A stretch of DNA of 64,000 bases, taken from JBFONV01 sp040779335. GTDB taxonomy: Bacteria > Pseudomonadota > Gammaproteobacteria > Enterobacterales > Alteromonadaceae. The notes beneath the pieces were generated by a model. That model was not told where the DNA came from and searched no databases. It worked only from the letters and a program-made list of their open reading frames with translations. This document shows, piece by piece, positions 1 through 8,456 of the stretch (its first letter is position 1; every line of letters begins with the position of its first letter). Both the position numbers and the translations under genes were made by a program. Location of the stretch: NCBI GenBank assembly GCA_040779335.1, contig JBFONV010000005.1:62001-126000 (forward strand). The letters run 5' to 3'.

Positions 1-254
1 TGAATATCTTCCGCATCAGACATTAAGATCTGTTTTGGATTTTCTTCGACCGAGGTTTTCAATTCATATAAAGCTGCTTGCAAACGCGTTAATTCATCTT
101 CCGTTAGCACTCCCACTTTATGAATGGCTTCTGCCCATGCAATCGAGCCGACAATGTCCTGCACCGCCATACGATAATCGACGGGCAAAGAATCATTGAA
201 TTTTTTAAACTGCACGCTGGCTTTTTCTTTAAACCGACCGCCCCATAATGCCAT
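1..254 (-). CDS. argH: Argininosuccinate lyase, N-terminal part (runs off the left edge)
   Basis: Last enzyme of arginine synthesis: cleaves argininosuccinate to arginine and fumarate in the cytoplasm. Only the first 84 or so codons are present. The protein begins MALWGGRF, followed by the FNDSL and QDIVGSIAWAEA segments typical of the N-terminus of bacterial ArgH. The ATG lies 10 bp after the argG stop, so it is the last visible gene of an argCBFGH operon. In some relatives (Vibrio, Moritella) ArgH is fused to an acetyltransferase domain (ArgHA); whether that is so here cannot be seen. Confidence 0.95.
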   Translation of the reverse strand, partial: MALWGGRFKEKASVQFKKFNDSLPVDYRMAVQDIVGSIAWAEAIHKVGVLTEDELTRLQAALYELKTSVEENPKQILMSDAEDI

Positions 255-264
255 GGTAGTGCTC

Positions 265-1497
265 CTAACTTTTCTTCGATGCTGATTGCTCTGCTTGATG
301 CAATGCCGCTATTCTGCTTGATAAGCTAAATAAACGAATGAAGCCTTCTGCATGTTTTTGATCGTAAACATCATCTGCGCCAAAAGTAGCAAATTCTTCA
401 GAGTATAAACTATTAGGTGAACGACGCTGTGTTACGGTTGCTTGCCCTTTATACAGTTTTACCACGATATCACCCGTGACTTTTTCGGCTAACGACCCTG
501 CTGCTGCAAGTTGCGCTTTAGCTAACGGCGTAAACCAACGACCATCGTAGATTACATGAGAAAACTCAAGGCCAATCGACTCTCTAAACTTCAATGATTC
601 TTTATCGTGTATCAAAGTTTCTAAGCCTTTATAGGCAGCCATCAACACTGTACCACCTGGAGTTTCATAGCAACCGCGCGACTTCATCCCCACTAAACGA
701 TTTTCGACAATATCAATACGCCCAACACCATGAGTAGCAGCTTTGTCATTTAGATACATCAATGCGTTATAGGCAGACATTTCTTCACCATCAACGGCCA
801 CTAATTCCCCTTGTGCAAAGCTCAAAGTCACTTTTCCTGGTTCATTGGGCGCATCGATAGGGTCAACGGTCATTGTCCACACTTCTTTTGACGGTTCACA
901 CCACGGATCTTCCAATTCACCGCCTTCGTGCGAAATATGCCAAGCGTTCGCATCACGACTATAAATTTTCGTTAATGAGGCAGCACATGGAATATCACGC
1001 TCGGCCAAATAGGCGAGCAAGTCTTCACGAGATACCATATCCCATTCACGCCATGGAGCAATAACCGTTAACTGGGGGGCTAACGCTGCAAAGCATGACT
1101 CAAAACGAACTTGATCATTACCTTTACCCGTGCAGCCATGACACAGTGCATCTGCGCCAACTTTTAATGCCACTTCAACATGCGCTTTTGCGATAACGGG
1201 GCGAGCCATTGACGTACCTAATAAATATTGCCCTTCATATACCGCGCCAGTTTTCAAAATAGGGTAGATATATTCTTTAACGTATTTCTCTTTTAGGTCG
1301 ACGACATGACATTCGGACGCACCAGAAGCAATCGCTTTTTCTTTAATACCTTCAAGCTCTTCAGCGCCTTGGCCAACATCCGCACAAAACGCAACCACCT
1401 CACAGCCATCATAGTTTTCCTTTAACCATGGGATGATCGCCGACGTATCTAATCCACCAGAATAGGCTAATACCACTTTTTTAATTTGTTTTTTCAT
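265..1497 (-). CDS. argG: Argininosuccinate synthase
   Basis: Joins citrulline and aspartate with ATP to give argininosuccinate. The N-terminal ATP-pyrophosphatase loop AYSGGLDTS sits at residues 11-19, and the protein of about 410 residues has the usual family length. An in-frame TTG 15 nt upstream (1512) would add five residues. I prefer the ATG at 1497 because homologues start close to the KKVVLAYSGG strand and a GAG-type ribosome-binding site lies just before it. It follows argF by about 40 bp and precedes argH by 10 bp, in one transcription unit. Confidence 0.96.
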   Translation of the reverse strand: MKKQIKKVVLAYSGGLDTSAIIPWLKENYDGCEVVAFCADVGQGAEELEGIKEKAIASGASECHVVDLKEKYVKEYIYPILKTGAVYEGQYLLGTSMARPVIAKAHVEVALKVGADALCHGCTGKGNDQVRFESCFAALAPQLTVIAPWREWDMVSREDLLAYLAERDIPCAASLTKIYSRDANAWHISHEGGELEDPWCEPSKEVWTMTVDPIDAPNEPGKVTLSFAQGELVAVDGEEMSAYNALMYLNDKAATHGVGRIDIVENRLVGMKSRGCYETPGGTVLMAAYKGLETLIHDKESLKFRESIGLEFSHVIYDGRWFTPLAKAQLAAAGSLAEKVTGDIVVKLYKGQATVTQRRSPNSLYSEEFATFGADDVYDQKHAEGFIRLFSLSSRIAALHQAEQSASKKS

Positions 1498-1538
1498 TTT
1501 ATGCTCACTCAATTCTTTAAAATCTTACTCTGTTTAAT

Positions 1539-2459
1539 TTATTCGCCATCGGCTAGTAACGTTACTAGCACCGCGTTTTGTGCCCACATTCGGTTTTCAG
1601 CTTGTTGAAAGGCAACGCAGTGGTCGCTATCAAATAATTCTTCGGTTATTTCCTGCCCTAAATGGGCGGGTTGACAATGCATAACGACATTTGCCTGGGT
1701 ATTCTTCATTAGCTGGTGATCTACTTGATAAGCAGAAAATGCCGTCAATATATCGTTAACACTTTTATCGTCTCCCATGGAAACCCAAGTATCAGTATAA
1801 ATGGCATTTTGAGGACCTATTGCGTTAATATCTGAGGTTAAAGTTAACGTTGAACCAGCAGCTTTCGCTAACGTTGCAGCCTTATTAAACATCATAGCGT
1901 CAGGACCAAATCCTGGAGGGCATACTAAGGTAAAATCTACCCCTAAAACTGCTGCCATGATCATCAATGAATTGGAGACATTATTACCGTCGCCGACATA
2001 CGCGAGTTTAACAGTAGCAAGGTTATCAAAATTTTCCGACAAGGTAACAAAGTCAGCAAGCGCTTGGCACGGATGATAAAGATCACACAAGGCGTTAATC
2101 ACCGGAATACCCGCATGCTCTGCCAGTTCGGTTATCGTATTGTGACTAAAAACCCGAGCAACAATGGCGTCGCTCCAACATGCTAGGTTTTTAGCAACAT
2201 CTGAAATCCGCTCCCGCTCGCCTAACTTGCCATTTTGTTGCCCCAAATATAACGCATGACCACCGAGTTTTTGGATGCCGATATCAAAACTGACATGCGT
2301 TCTTAACGATGGCTTTTCAAATAGCATCACCACAGATTTTCCAGCTAAGGAATGCTGATAATCACTAGGAGTTTGTTTAATCTTCTTTGCTAGCTCAATT
2401 AATGCTAACAACTGGCTTTTATTTAGCTGCTCATCAGCTAAAAAATGAGATAAATTCAT
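1539..2459 (-). CDS. argF: Ornithine carbamoyltransferase
   Basis: Makes citrulline from ornithine and carbamoyl phosphate. The 306-residue protein carries the carbamoyl-phosphate loop as S-L-R-T-H (residues 51-55; the textbook motif is S-T-R-T-R), the HPCQ motif at 129-132, and HCQPAH near the C-terminus where many family members have HCLP. Codons at 2290-2310 confirm the His of SLRTH. The rest of the fold and the position between argB and argG support ArgF. An N-acetyl- or N-succinyl-ornithine-specific relative is possible in principle, but the presence of argE argues for the ordinary linear pathway. Confidence 0.92.
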   Translation of the reverse strand: MNLSHFLADEQLNKSQLLALIELAKKIKQTPSDYQHSLAGKSVVMLFEKPSLRTHVSFDIGIQKLGGHALYLGQQNGKLGERERISDVAKNLACWSDAIVARVFSHNTITELAEHAGIPVINALCDLYHPCQALADFVTLSENFDNLATVKLAYVGDGNNVSNSLMIMAAVLGVDFTLVCPPGFGPDAMMFNKAATLAKAAGSTLTLTSDINAIGPQNAIYTDTWVSMGDDKSVNDILTAFSAYQVDHQLMKNTQANVVMHCQPAHLGQEITEELFDSDHCVAFQQAENRMWAQNAVLVTLLADGE

Positions 2460-2508
2460 TATAAAATCCGCCCTTACGGCCCAAAGTATCTAAAAAATAA
2501 AGAAAGGT

Positions 2509-3297
2509 TTAATGTTTAAACTGAATGCGGGTACCAATATCTTTACCGTCGAGTAAACTAATAATTTGCTCGGGTAATTGCCAACTGGCCACCGCGATAC
2601 TTCGTCGTAATTGTTGGGCCGCGTGTAAGGCTGCGTTGACTTTAGCTGTCATACCTCCGGCAATAACGCCTTGCTCAATGAGCAAATTAGCTTCTTGATG
2701 ATTAAGCGACTCTAAGTATTTACCACTGGCATCTTTTACACCGTTAACATCAGTTAACAGTAGTAACTCAGCATTGAGTAATTGACAGACAGCAACAGCG
2801 GCATCATCAGCATTAACATTCACTAATTCGCCGTTTTCCAGAGCGCCAATTGACGAAATCACTGGTATAAAATGAGCACTGATTAAGGCATCTAACAACT
2901 TGCTATTTTTAGCAACAGGGATACCTACTGCGCCTAAGTTTTTATCGTTAAGGTTACACTTAACCATGTCACCATCGTTAAGCGCGATCCCAACTGCTTG
3001 CAGCCCCATCGCGTTTGCGGCAGCAACAATAGATTTGTTAACGTTGCCAGCCAGTGCACCACTAATAACAGGCATTTGTTCTTGTGGCGTGATCCGCAAA
3101 CCGTCTTTTTTTTCTGTAGTAAATCCCGCTTGAGCTAGCATTTCATCAACAACACAGCCACCGCCATGCACAATGACCACAGCTTGATCTTTTAAAGATG
3201 CGATAACGTTGAGCAATGCAATTAATCCAGCGTCTTTATTTTGTTCTTGGTGGTCCAATATGGCGCCACCAATTTTAATCACTAAAGGCTTTTTCAT
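2509..3297 (-). CDS. argB: Acetylglutamate kinase
   Basis: Phosphorylates N-acetylglutamate, second step of arginine synthesis. Amino acid kinase fold of 262 residues: KIGGA at 8-12, HGGG at 44-47, and the NADDAAV nucleotide-site segment at 161-167. The compact size without an N-terminal helix extension is like the E. coli enzyme rather than the arginine-inhibited hexameric type. The ATG overlaps the argC stop by one base (TAATG), which implies translational coupling. Confidence 0.96.
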   Translation of the reverse strand: MKKPLVIKIGGAILDHQEQNKDAGLIALLNVIASLKDQAVVIVHGGGCVVDEMLAQAGFTTEKKDGLRITPQEQMPVISGALAGNVNKSIVAAANAMGLQAVGIALNDGDMVKCNLNDKNLGAVGIPVAKNSKLLDALISAHFIPVISSIGALENGELVNVNADDAAVAVCQLLNAELLLLTDVNGVKDASGKYLESLNHQEANLLIEQGVIAGGMTAKVNAALHAAQQLRRSIAVASWQLPEQIISLLDGKDIGTRIQFKH

Positions 3298-4334
3298 TAT
3301 TTATCCCCTTGTGACTGATTACTCATTAACAGGCTATATTGTTCAGGTAAACCGAGTGAAATATTGGCGCACTGTATTGCTTGTGATGCCGCGCCTTTAA
3401 GCAAATTATCAATTGCACAACTGGCAACTAAAACATGCTTATATTGATCAAACTGCCAATGTAAATCAGCAAAAGGTGTGTAGGCGACATTATCAATTTT
3501 TGGCCAGTTATTTGTTAAACGTACCAAAGGTTTATTTTGGTATGCACTATAGTAGGCATCGTCAACCTGACCTGACGTTACTCCATCATTTAATTGCAAG
3601 GTGACCGTAGCCAGCAAACCTCGTTTATAAGGCGCTAAATGCGGATTAAAAATAACGTCGCAGCCTGCTTCCTGACTTATTTCAGGCTGATGTCTATGTT
3701 GTAAAATATTGTATGGCGTCAAGCTAACTTCATTAAAACTTGTTGCCAATGATGCAGATCTGCCCGCGCCACTAACACCACTGATACCGTTAACCACGAT
3801 CAAAGAGTTTTTTTGATGCAAATTTTTAGTCGTAATGGGTTTTAAAGACAACAAACTCGCTGTCGGGTAACATCCTGGGACGGCGACAAGGTTCGCTGTA
3901 GCTATATGCTCATTCTGCCATTCAGCCAATCCGTATATTGCTTGATCAAGTATGGCGACACTTTGGTGCGCAAAGCCGTAATAAACAGGATAATCAGCAG
4001 AATTTTTCAACCGAAAGCCACCAGACAAATCAAACACTTTTATGCCAGCATCAACAAAAGTCTTCGCCCATTGCGCGCTAAATTCATGTGGCGTAGCAAA
4101 AAATACCGCATCAATATCATTGTGATGAGCGTTAAACCAATCAAGAGAAAATGCCTGCAACGGCTGATCGCAAACATTTAACCAACGAGGATGCAAAGAG
4201 GAAAAGTTTAGACCTGCGGACTCACTATGCTCAGAGACAAGCAAATGCACTATTGAAATTTTATCATGCTTACTAAGTAAACTAACTAACTCTGCGCCAA
4301 CATAACCACTTGCGCCAATAACCGCGATTTTCAT
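3297..4334 (-). CDS. argC: N-acetyl-gamma-glutamyl-phosphate reductase
   Basis: NADPH-dependent reduction of N-acetylglutamyl phosphate to the semialdehyde. Rossmann motif GASGYVGAEL at residues 7-16 and the catalytic cysteine in AVPGCYPTAS (Cys155). At 345 residues it is a normal type 1 ArgC. It is the first gene of the argCBFGH operon and is divergent from argE; the 264-bp intergenic region must hold both promoters. Confidence 0.96.
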   Translation of the reverse strand: MKIAVIGASGYVGAELVSLLSKHDKISIVHLLVSEHSESAGLNFSSLHPRWLNVCDQPLQAFSLDWFNAHHNDIDAVFFATPHEFSAQWAKTFVDAGIKVFDLSGGFRLKNSADYPVYYGFAHQSVAILDQAIYGLAEWQNEHIATANLVAVPGCYPTASLLSLKPITTKNLHQKNSLIVVNGISGVSGAGRSASLATSFNEVSLTPYNILQHRHQPEISQEAGCDVIFNPHLAPYKRGLLATVTLQLNDGVTSGQVDDAYYSAYQNKPLVRLTNNWPKIDNVAYTPFADLHWQFDQYKHVLVASCAIDNLLKGAASQAIQCANISLGLPEQYSLLMSNQSQGDK

Positions 4335-4348
4335 ACTAACCTCTAAAA

Positions 4349-4409
4349 TGCAATTCTATTCAACTAAACTCTATATAACCTTAAAACAACGCCTGTAATA
4401 TTCATTACA
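4349..4409. promoter_or_regulatory. Candidate ArgR operator region between argC and argE
   Basis: Two AT-rich dyads resemble ARG boxes. Positions 4349-4362 match the core TGAAT-N4-ATTCA at most positions, with a perfect right half. Positions 4394-4409 form a perfect 6-bp inverted repeat around ATTC (TGTAAT/ATTACA). Paired boxes about 45 bp apart would be somewhat wider than the usual 2-3 bp between adjacent boxes, so only one may be real. Assignment rests on motif resemblance and on the position between divergent arg genes. Confidence 0.35.
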
Positions 4410-4598
4410 CAGGTAACCAATAACTATTAGCACCTAATAAACAAAACCAATCGTCGTCGCATAGTTGAACTCATTATCATTTTTCCGTGGTGTTATTGAA
4501 CAAGGTTATTTACACTGTGAGAGGAAGGTAACACCAAATGACTAGTTATGCAATAATTTAACATAACTACCCTTAAATTATTTTTATGTTGATGAACG

Positions 4599-5759
4599 AT
4601 GAAAAACTTGCCTGATTTTAGCTCTGCATTAACGCAGTTAATTGCCAGTCCCTCTATTAGCTCTACTAGCGAAAGTTGGGATCAAGGTAACCTTGATATT
4701 ATCCAATTACTTGCGACGTGGTTTGAACAGCTCGGTTTTGAAATCACCATACAGCAAGTTCCCCAGACACGTAATAAATTCAACTTATTAGCTAAATTAG
4801 GACAAGGTCCTGGTGGCTTACTATTAGCAGGCCACAGTGATACCGTCCCCTTTGATGACAACCGCTGGCACTCCGATCCGTTAAAAGTAACAACCAAAAA
4901 CGATAAGTTTTATGGGCTTGGCACCTGCGATATGAAAGGCTTTTTTGCCTTTATTTTACAAGCCTGTAAAAGTTTATCTGCCAAAGAGCTCAACAAACCA
5001 CTGTATATACTGGCAACCGCAGACGAAGAAACCACTATGGCAGGCGCACGCTTTTTTACGCAGACTCAGGCTATTAAACCTGATGTTGCCGTTATTGGTG
5101 AACCTACAGGTTTAGTGCCGGTTATTATGCATAAAGGGCATATGTCACACCGCATTAGTATTAAAGGACAATCTGGACATTCAAGTAAACCTGATCTTGG
5201 TATCAATGCCATCGAAATAATGCATCAAGCTCTGACAATGTTACTCAAATTAAAGGCAGACTTAGCATTAAACTATCAAAACGAGGCATTTGATGTGCCA
5301 GTACCAACCTTGAATTTAGGTGCTATAAACGGTGGAGATAATGCCAATAGAATATGTGGCCATTGCACTTTGGATATTGACATGCGCGCCTTGCCAGGCA
5401 TTAGCGATCAAGAATTAATCAATTGGTTAGCACAAGCACTCAAGCCATTAGCGGAAAAATATCCAGGAAGAGTTACTTTTGAAGAACTACATCCAAGTTC
5501 GCCCAGTTTTGCTGAAAAATCATCAAGTACTTTAGTCTCGTTTGCACAAGAAATAAGCTGCCATCATTGCTGCGCAGTTAATTACGCAACCGAAGCCCCT
5601 TATATTCAGCAATTGGGATGTCAAACCATAGTGATGGGGCCAGGATCAATTGATCAAGCTCATCAGCCTGATGAATTTTTGGCATTTTCTGAAATAGACA
5701 AAACTGAACAAATATTAATGAAACTTATTCAGCGTTACTGTTTAAGTAGCAACAATTAG
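4599..5759 (+). CDS. argE: Acetylornithine deacetylase
   Basis: Zinc-dependent M20-family hydrolase that releases ornithine from N-acetylornithine. The 386-residue protein shows the metal and catalytic residues in order: GHSDTV (His79, Asp81), GTCDMKG (Asp111), the ADEE pair (Glu143/144), GEPT near 167, and a late His in the GSIDQAHQPDE segment. Divergent from argCBFGH, the same layout as in E. coli and Shewanella. Its presence indicates the linear acetyl pathway rather than ArgJ recycling. Confidence 0.95.
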   Translation: MKNLPDFSSALTQLIASPSISSTSESWDQGNLDIIQLLATWFEQLGFEITIQQVPQTRNKFNLLAKLGQGPGGLLLAGHSDTVPFDDNRWHSDPLKVTTKNDKFYGLGTCDMKGFFAFILQACKSLSAKELNKPLYILATADEETTMAGARFFTQTQAIKPDVAVIGEPTGLVPVIMHKGHMSHRISIKGQSGHSSKPDLGINAIEIMHQALTMLLKLKADLALNYQNEAFDVPVPTLNLGAINGGDNANRICGHCTLDIDMRALPGISDQELINWLAQALKPLAEKYPGRVTFEELHPSSPSFAEKSSSTLVSFAQEISCHHCCAVNYATEAPYIQQLGCQTIVMGPGSIDQAHQPDEFLAFSEIDKTEQILMKLIQRYCLSSNN

Positions 5760-5855
5760 TGATAAGCAAAGCGCTAACGAGATGACTAAAGTGATTGATT
5801 TTTAAGTGCGCACTATTAAAAACGATAGAGTTGAATAACGACCGCACTCTATTCG

Positions 5856-7325
5856 CTATTTATTCCACAGTTTTTGGTTTTCTTTTAATGAGAAAAATTC
5901 ACTGGTATGCCAGCAACGAGGGATGAGATCGAGCTTTTCCCTTTCTCTATAGTTGGAAGCCAGTAATTCGAGAATCTCGCTCAATCGTTCTTTACTGATA
6001 TTAGAGAGTTTTTTTGCGGTCTCCACTATGTATAAATTACTTCTGCTCTCAATAACGATATCTTGGCCATGACTTATAAAGGTTAATTGCCGCGTCGCCA
6101 TGCGACATATTGGGTGTTCTGGATTTTTAGGATATAGCTGAGTAACAATCGCATATTCATATCTATCACTCGAGTTTCCATCAGCGTCGTCTGGAATATA
6201 AGTAACGCCATACCCCTGAGGATACACGCCCACTATCCGATACAGCGTATTAACCACTCCTTGGCTACAATTGCCTCGCTCGGCATTCTGGTTAAGTGCC
6301 TGGAAGACTTTAGGTAACAACTTATAATTGTAACTAGGCTTGGTGGACAAAATTATCGAGACATAAATTTGTGGCACTTTCAGCAAATTACCAATCCCTT
6401 TTTTAGGATTGACACTATTTTTATGCAAATATTTCAAAAATGATAATTTTTTCTTTTCTGCAGCATCAAATAGATCTCTATCTAACTTGGAATTACCCAC
6501 ATAGGTTTGCGTACCAATACCATCGACGATGTACCTAAAAGTCTCTCGGTAATTAATTTGCAATAAATGCTTACGTTCAGTTGTCTCTAGAGTTCTAAAT
6601 GGGTCTTGCTGGCCATCGGGTCCAGCCAATATCTCTTGTGCGTCAGGGTGGTAGTTACCAATATCTTGCAGTAAAGCCGCCATAACCAAAGGAATTTTTA
6701 CACAGTCGACAAACTGCTGATATTGCTCAGGATTATTTTGAGCAAAGGCATGATACTCCTCAGGAACGACGCCCTCCAAATATTGGCGGATATAGGGTTC
6801 AGCAATGCTCTGTTCAATGCATAAAGCGTCTAATAATCTTAAACATAATACCGCTCGATACAGCGGTTTATGCTGTTCATTTTTTTCCGCTATTCTTTTC
6901 CCTTCAGTGACACTTAGTAGCTGAATAGTGCCTAAAACCTGAGCAGATTTTCGATTGGTTTCATAGAAGTCTTCGCCTTCACTAAGTGCTATTATTTCGT
7001 GACATACACTTAATAAATGTTTAGCTCTTTCTTCCTGTTCAAATTTCTCTCTTTCCTTTGAATCTCGCTGACTTCTCTCTAATGCACTAATTTGTTGCTT
7101 AATGCTTGATACTTTCTTAGCAGAGCATTTTTTCAGATCAGCATTTAATTCAGTATACTCTTCTTTAAATTTGCTGGCTTTTATTTGCAGGTAAGACAGA
7201 TTGTCAAAATAAGATGATGCGCGATCAAGAACAGAATCTTTGAGTCTGCTGCGGCCATATATTTTATCTAATAGGCCTTTAACTTGGAGCGTAAGGTAAG
7301 TATCGCTTGTTAATTTTTTCGCCAT
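5856..7325 (-). CDS. HD-GYP-like protein with a degenerate metal site (unknown function)
   Basis: 489 residues, no signal peptide or membrane segment. The N-terminal 100 or so residues are charged and helical (likely coiled coil). The middle part has an AALLQDIGN segment where HD-GYP phosphodiesterases have AALLHDIGK, so the metal-binding His is replaced by Gln. The C-terminal region contains GVYPQGYGV, resembling the small beta domain (GxYPxG) that follows many HD-GYP domains. I see no clear GYP motif. Start: ATG at 7325, preceded by GGAA; a TTG one codon upstream is less likely. It stands alone between argE and metF. A role as a c-di-GMP binder or scaffold is inference only. Confidence 0.55.
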   Translation of the reverse strand: MAKKLTSDTYLTLQVKGLLDKIYGRSRLKDSVLDRASSYFDNLSYLQIKASKFKEEYTELNADLKKCSAKKVSSIKQQISALERSQRDSKEREKFEQEERAKHLLSVCHEIIALSEGEDFYETNRKSAQVLGTIQLLSVTEGKRIAEKNEQHKPLYRAVLCLRLLDALCIEQSIAEPYIRQYLEGVVPEEYHAFAQNNPEQYQQFVDCVKIPLVMAALLQDIGNYHPDAQEILAGPDGQQDPFRTLETTERKHLLQINYRETFRYIVDGIGTQTYVGNSKLDRDLFDAAEKKKLSFLKYLHKNSVNPKKGIGNLLKVPQIYVSIILSTKPSYNYKLLPKVFQALNQNAERGNCSQGVVNTLYRIVGVYPQGYGVTYIPDDADGNSSDRYEYAIVTQLYPKNPEHPICRMATRQLTFISHGQDIVIESRSNLYIVETAKKLSNISKERLSEILELLASNYREREKLDLIPRCWHTSEFFSLKENQKLWNK

Positions 7326-7523
7326 CAAATTCCATTCTTAAATGTGAGTGTAGGAAAATCATATTAAATGAATGTATTAGCTGAAGCTTAGTATAAGAAG
7401 TTAAATAAATCAGCACATTATAGTAATTGAACTCATGATTTGGGCCAATTGCTACTAATCAATGCTAGAGAAAATTGTGCTGTTCGGCAAGAATAAATTT
7501 CAATCACGATAATATATTAAAGA

Positions 7524-7552
7524 AAAAACGCAGTCGTGGTGACTGCGTTTTT
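7524..7552 (-). terminator. Rho-independent terminator of the met operon
   Basis: A 12-bp perfect stem (7524-7535 with 7541-7552) around a 5-nt loop, A-rich on one side and T-rich on the other, 20 bp beyond the metF stop. On the minus strand it ends in a T run. It could also work in the opposite direction. Confidence 0.85.
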
Positions 7553-7571
7553 GAGTGAACATTTATGAAAT

Positions 7572-8456
7572 CTAGGCGCGAAGCCCGAGCATATGACAAA
7601 TAGCATAGGTTAATTCAGCACGATTTAACGTGTAAAAATGAAAATTTTTCACCCCTTCTCGACTCAGTACTTTAACCTGTTCCATCGCAATATTAGCGCC
7701 AACCAAGCGACGTGTCGTTTCATCATCGTCAAGCCCTTGGTACATTTTCGGCATCCAGCTAGGAACATGAACATTAGTTAAGCCAGCAAATCTTTCTAAG
7801 GTTTTATAATTAGTCACTGGCAATATACCAGGAATGATCTCAACATCGATACCAACCGTCACACAGCGATCACGAAAACGCAAATACGATTCAATATCAA
7901 AGAAAAACTGACTAATGGCACGATTCGCCCCAGCATCCACTTTTCGTTTTAAGTTTAACAAATCAAACTGTGGATTGGGTGCTTCTGGGTGTCCCTCTGG
8001 ATAGGCAGCAACGGAAATATCAAAATCAGCAACAGAGCGCAATAATTCTACTAAATCGGAACCATACATTGTTGGTTTTTCGGTACTATTCGGTAAATCA
8101 CCACGCAAAGCAACAATGTGGCGAACACCACTTTGCCAATAATCTTTCGCTATTTGAATCAATTCATCTTTACTGGCATCAATGCAAGTTAAATGTGGTG
8201 CGGCAACTAACGCAGTATCTTTTTGGATACGCTTGATCACATCATGAGTTCTATCTCTTGTGCCGCTGCCAGCGCCGTAGGTCACCGAGACAAAGCTCGG
8301 TTTTAACGGTGCCAAGCGTTCAATCGAATTCCATAACGTGGTTTCCATTTCAGCTGAATTAGGGGGGAAAAATTCAAATGAGACTTGCAAATCATGCCCT
8401 ATTTCACTGAGGCTTTGATTCAACGACTCCACTTGTCTTGCGTGGCTATAGCTCAT
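7572..8456 (-). CDS. metF: Methylenetetrahydrofolate reductase
   Basis: FAD enzyme that reduces 5,10-methylene-THF to 5-methyl-THF for methionine synthase. TIM-barrel protein of 294 residues with the FEFFPPNS start strand, the VTYGAGSGTRDRT segment and ALRGDLP, all typical of MetF. The ATG overlaps the metL stop by one base (TAATG), so translation is probably coupled to metL. Repression by MetJ at the metB promoter would cover the whole metB-metL-metF unit. Confidence 0.96.
   Translation of the reverse strand: MSYSHARQVESLNQSLSEIGHDLQVSFEFFPPNSAEMETTLWNSIERLAPLKPSFVSVTYGAGSGTRDRTHDVIKRIQKDTALVAAPHLTCIDASKDELIQIAKDYWQSGVRHIVALRGDLPNSTEKPTMYGSDLVELLRSVADFDISVAAYPEGHPEAPNPQFDLLNLKRKVDAGANRAISQFFFDIESYLRFRDRCVTVGIDVEIIPGILPVTNYKTLERFAGLTNVHVPSWMPKMYQGLDDDETTRRLVGANIAMEQVKVLSREGVKNFHFYTLNRAELTYAICHMLGLRA

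Noticed and set aside
3906..4181. 91-codon open frame opposite argC
   Set aside because: Shadow of argC; low-complexity basic translation and no start signal.
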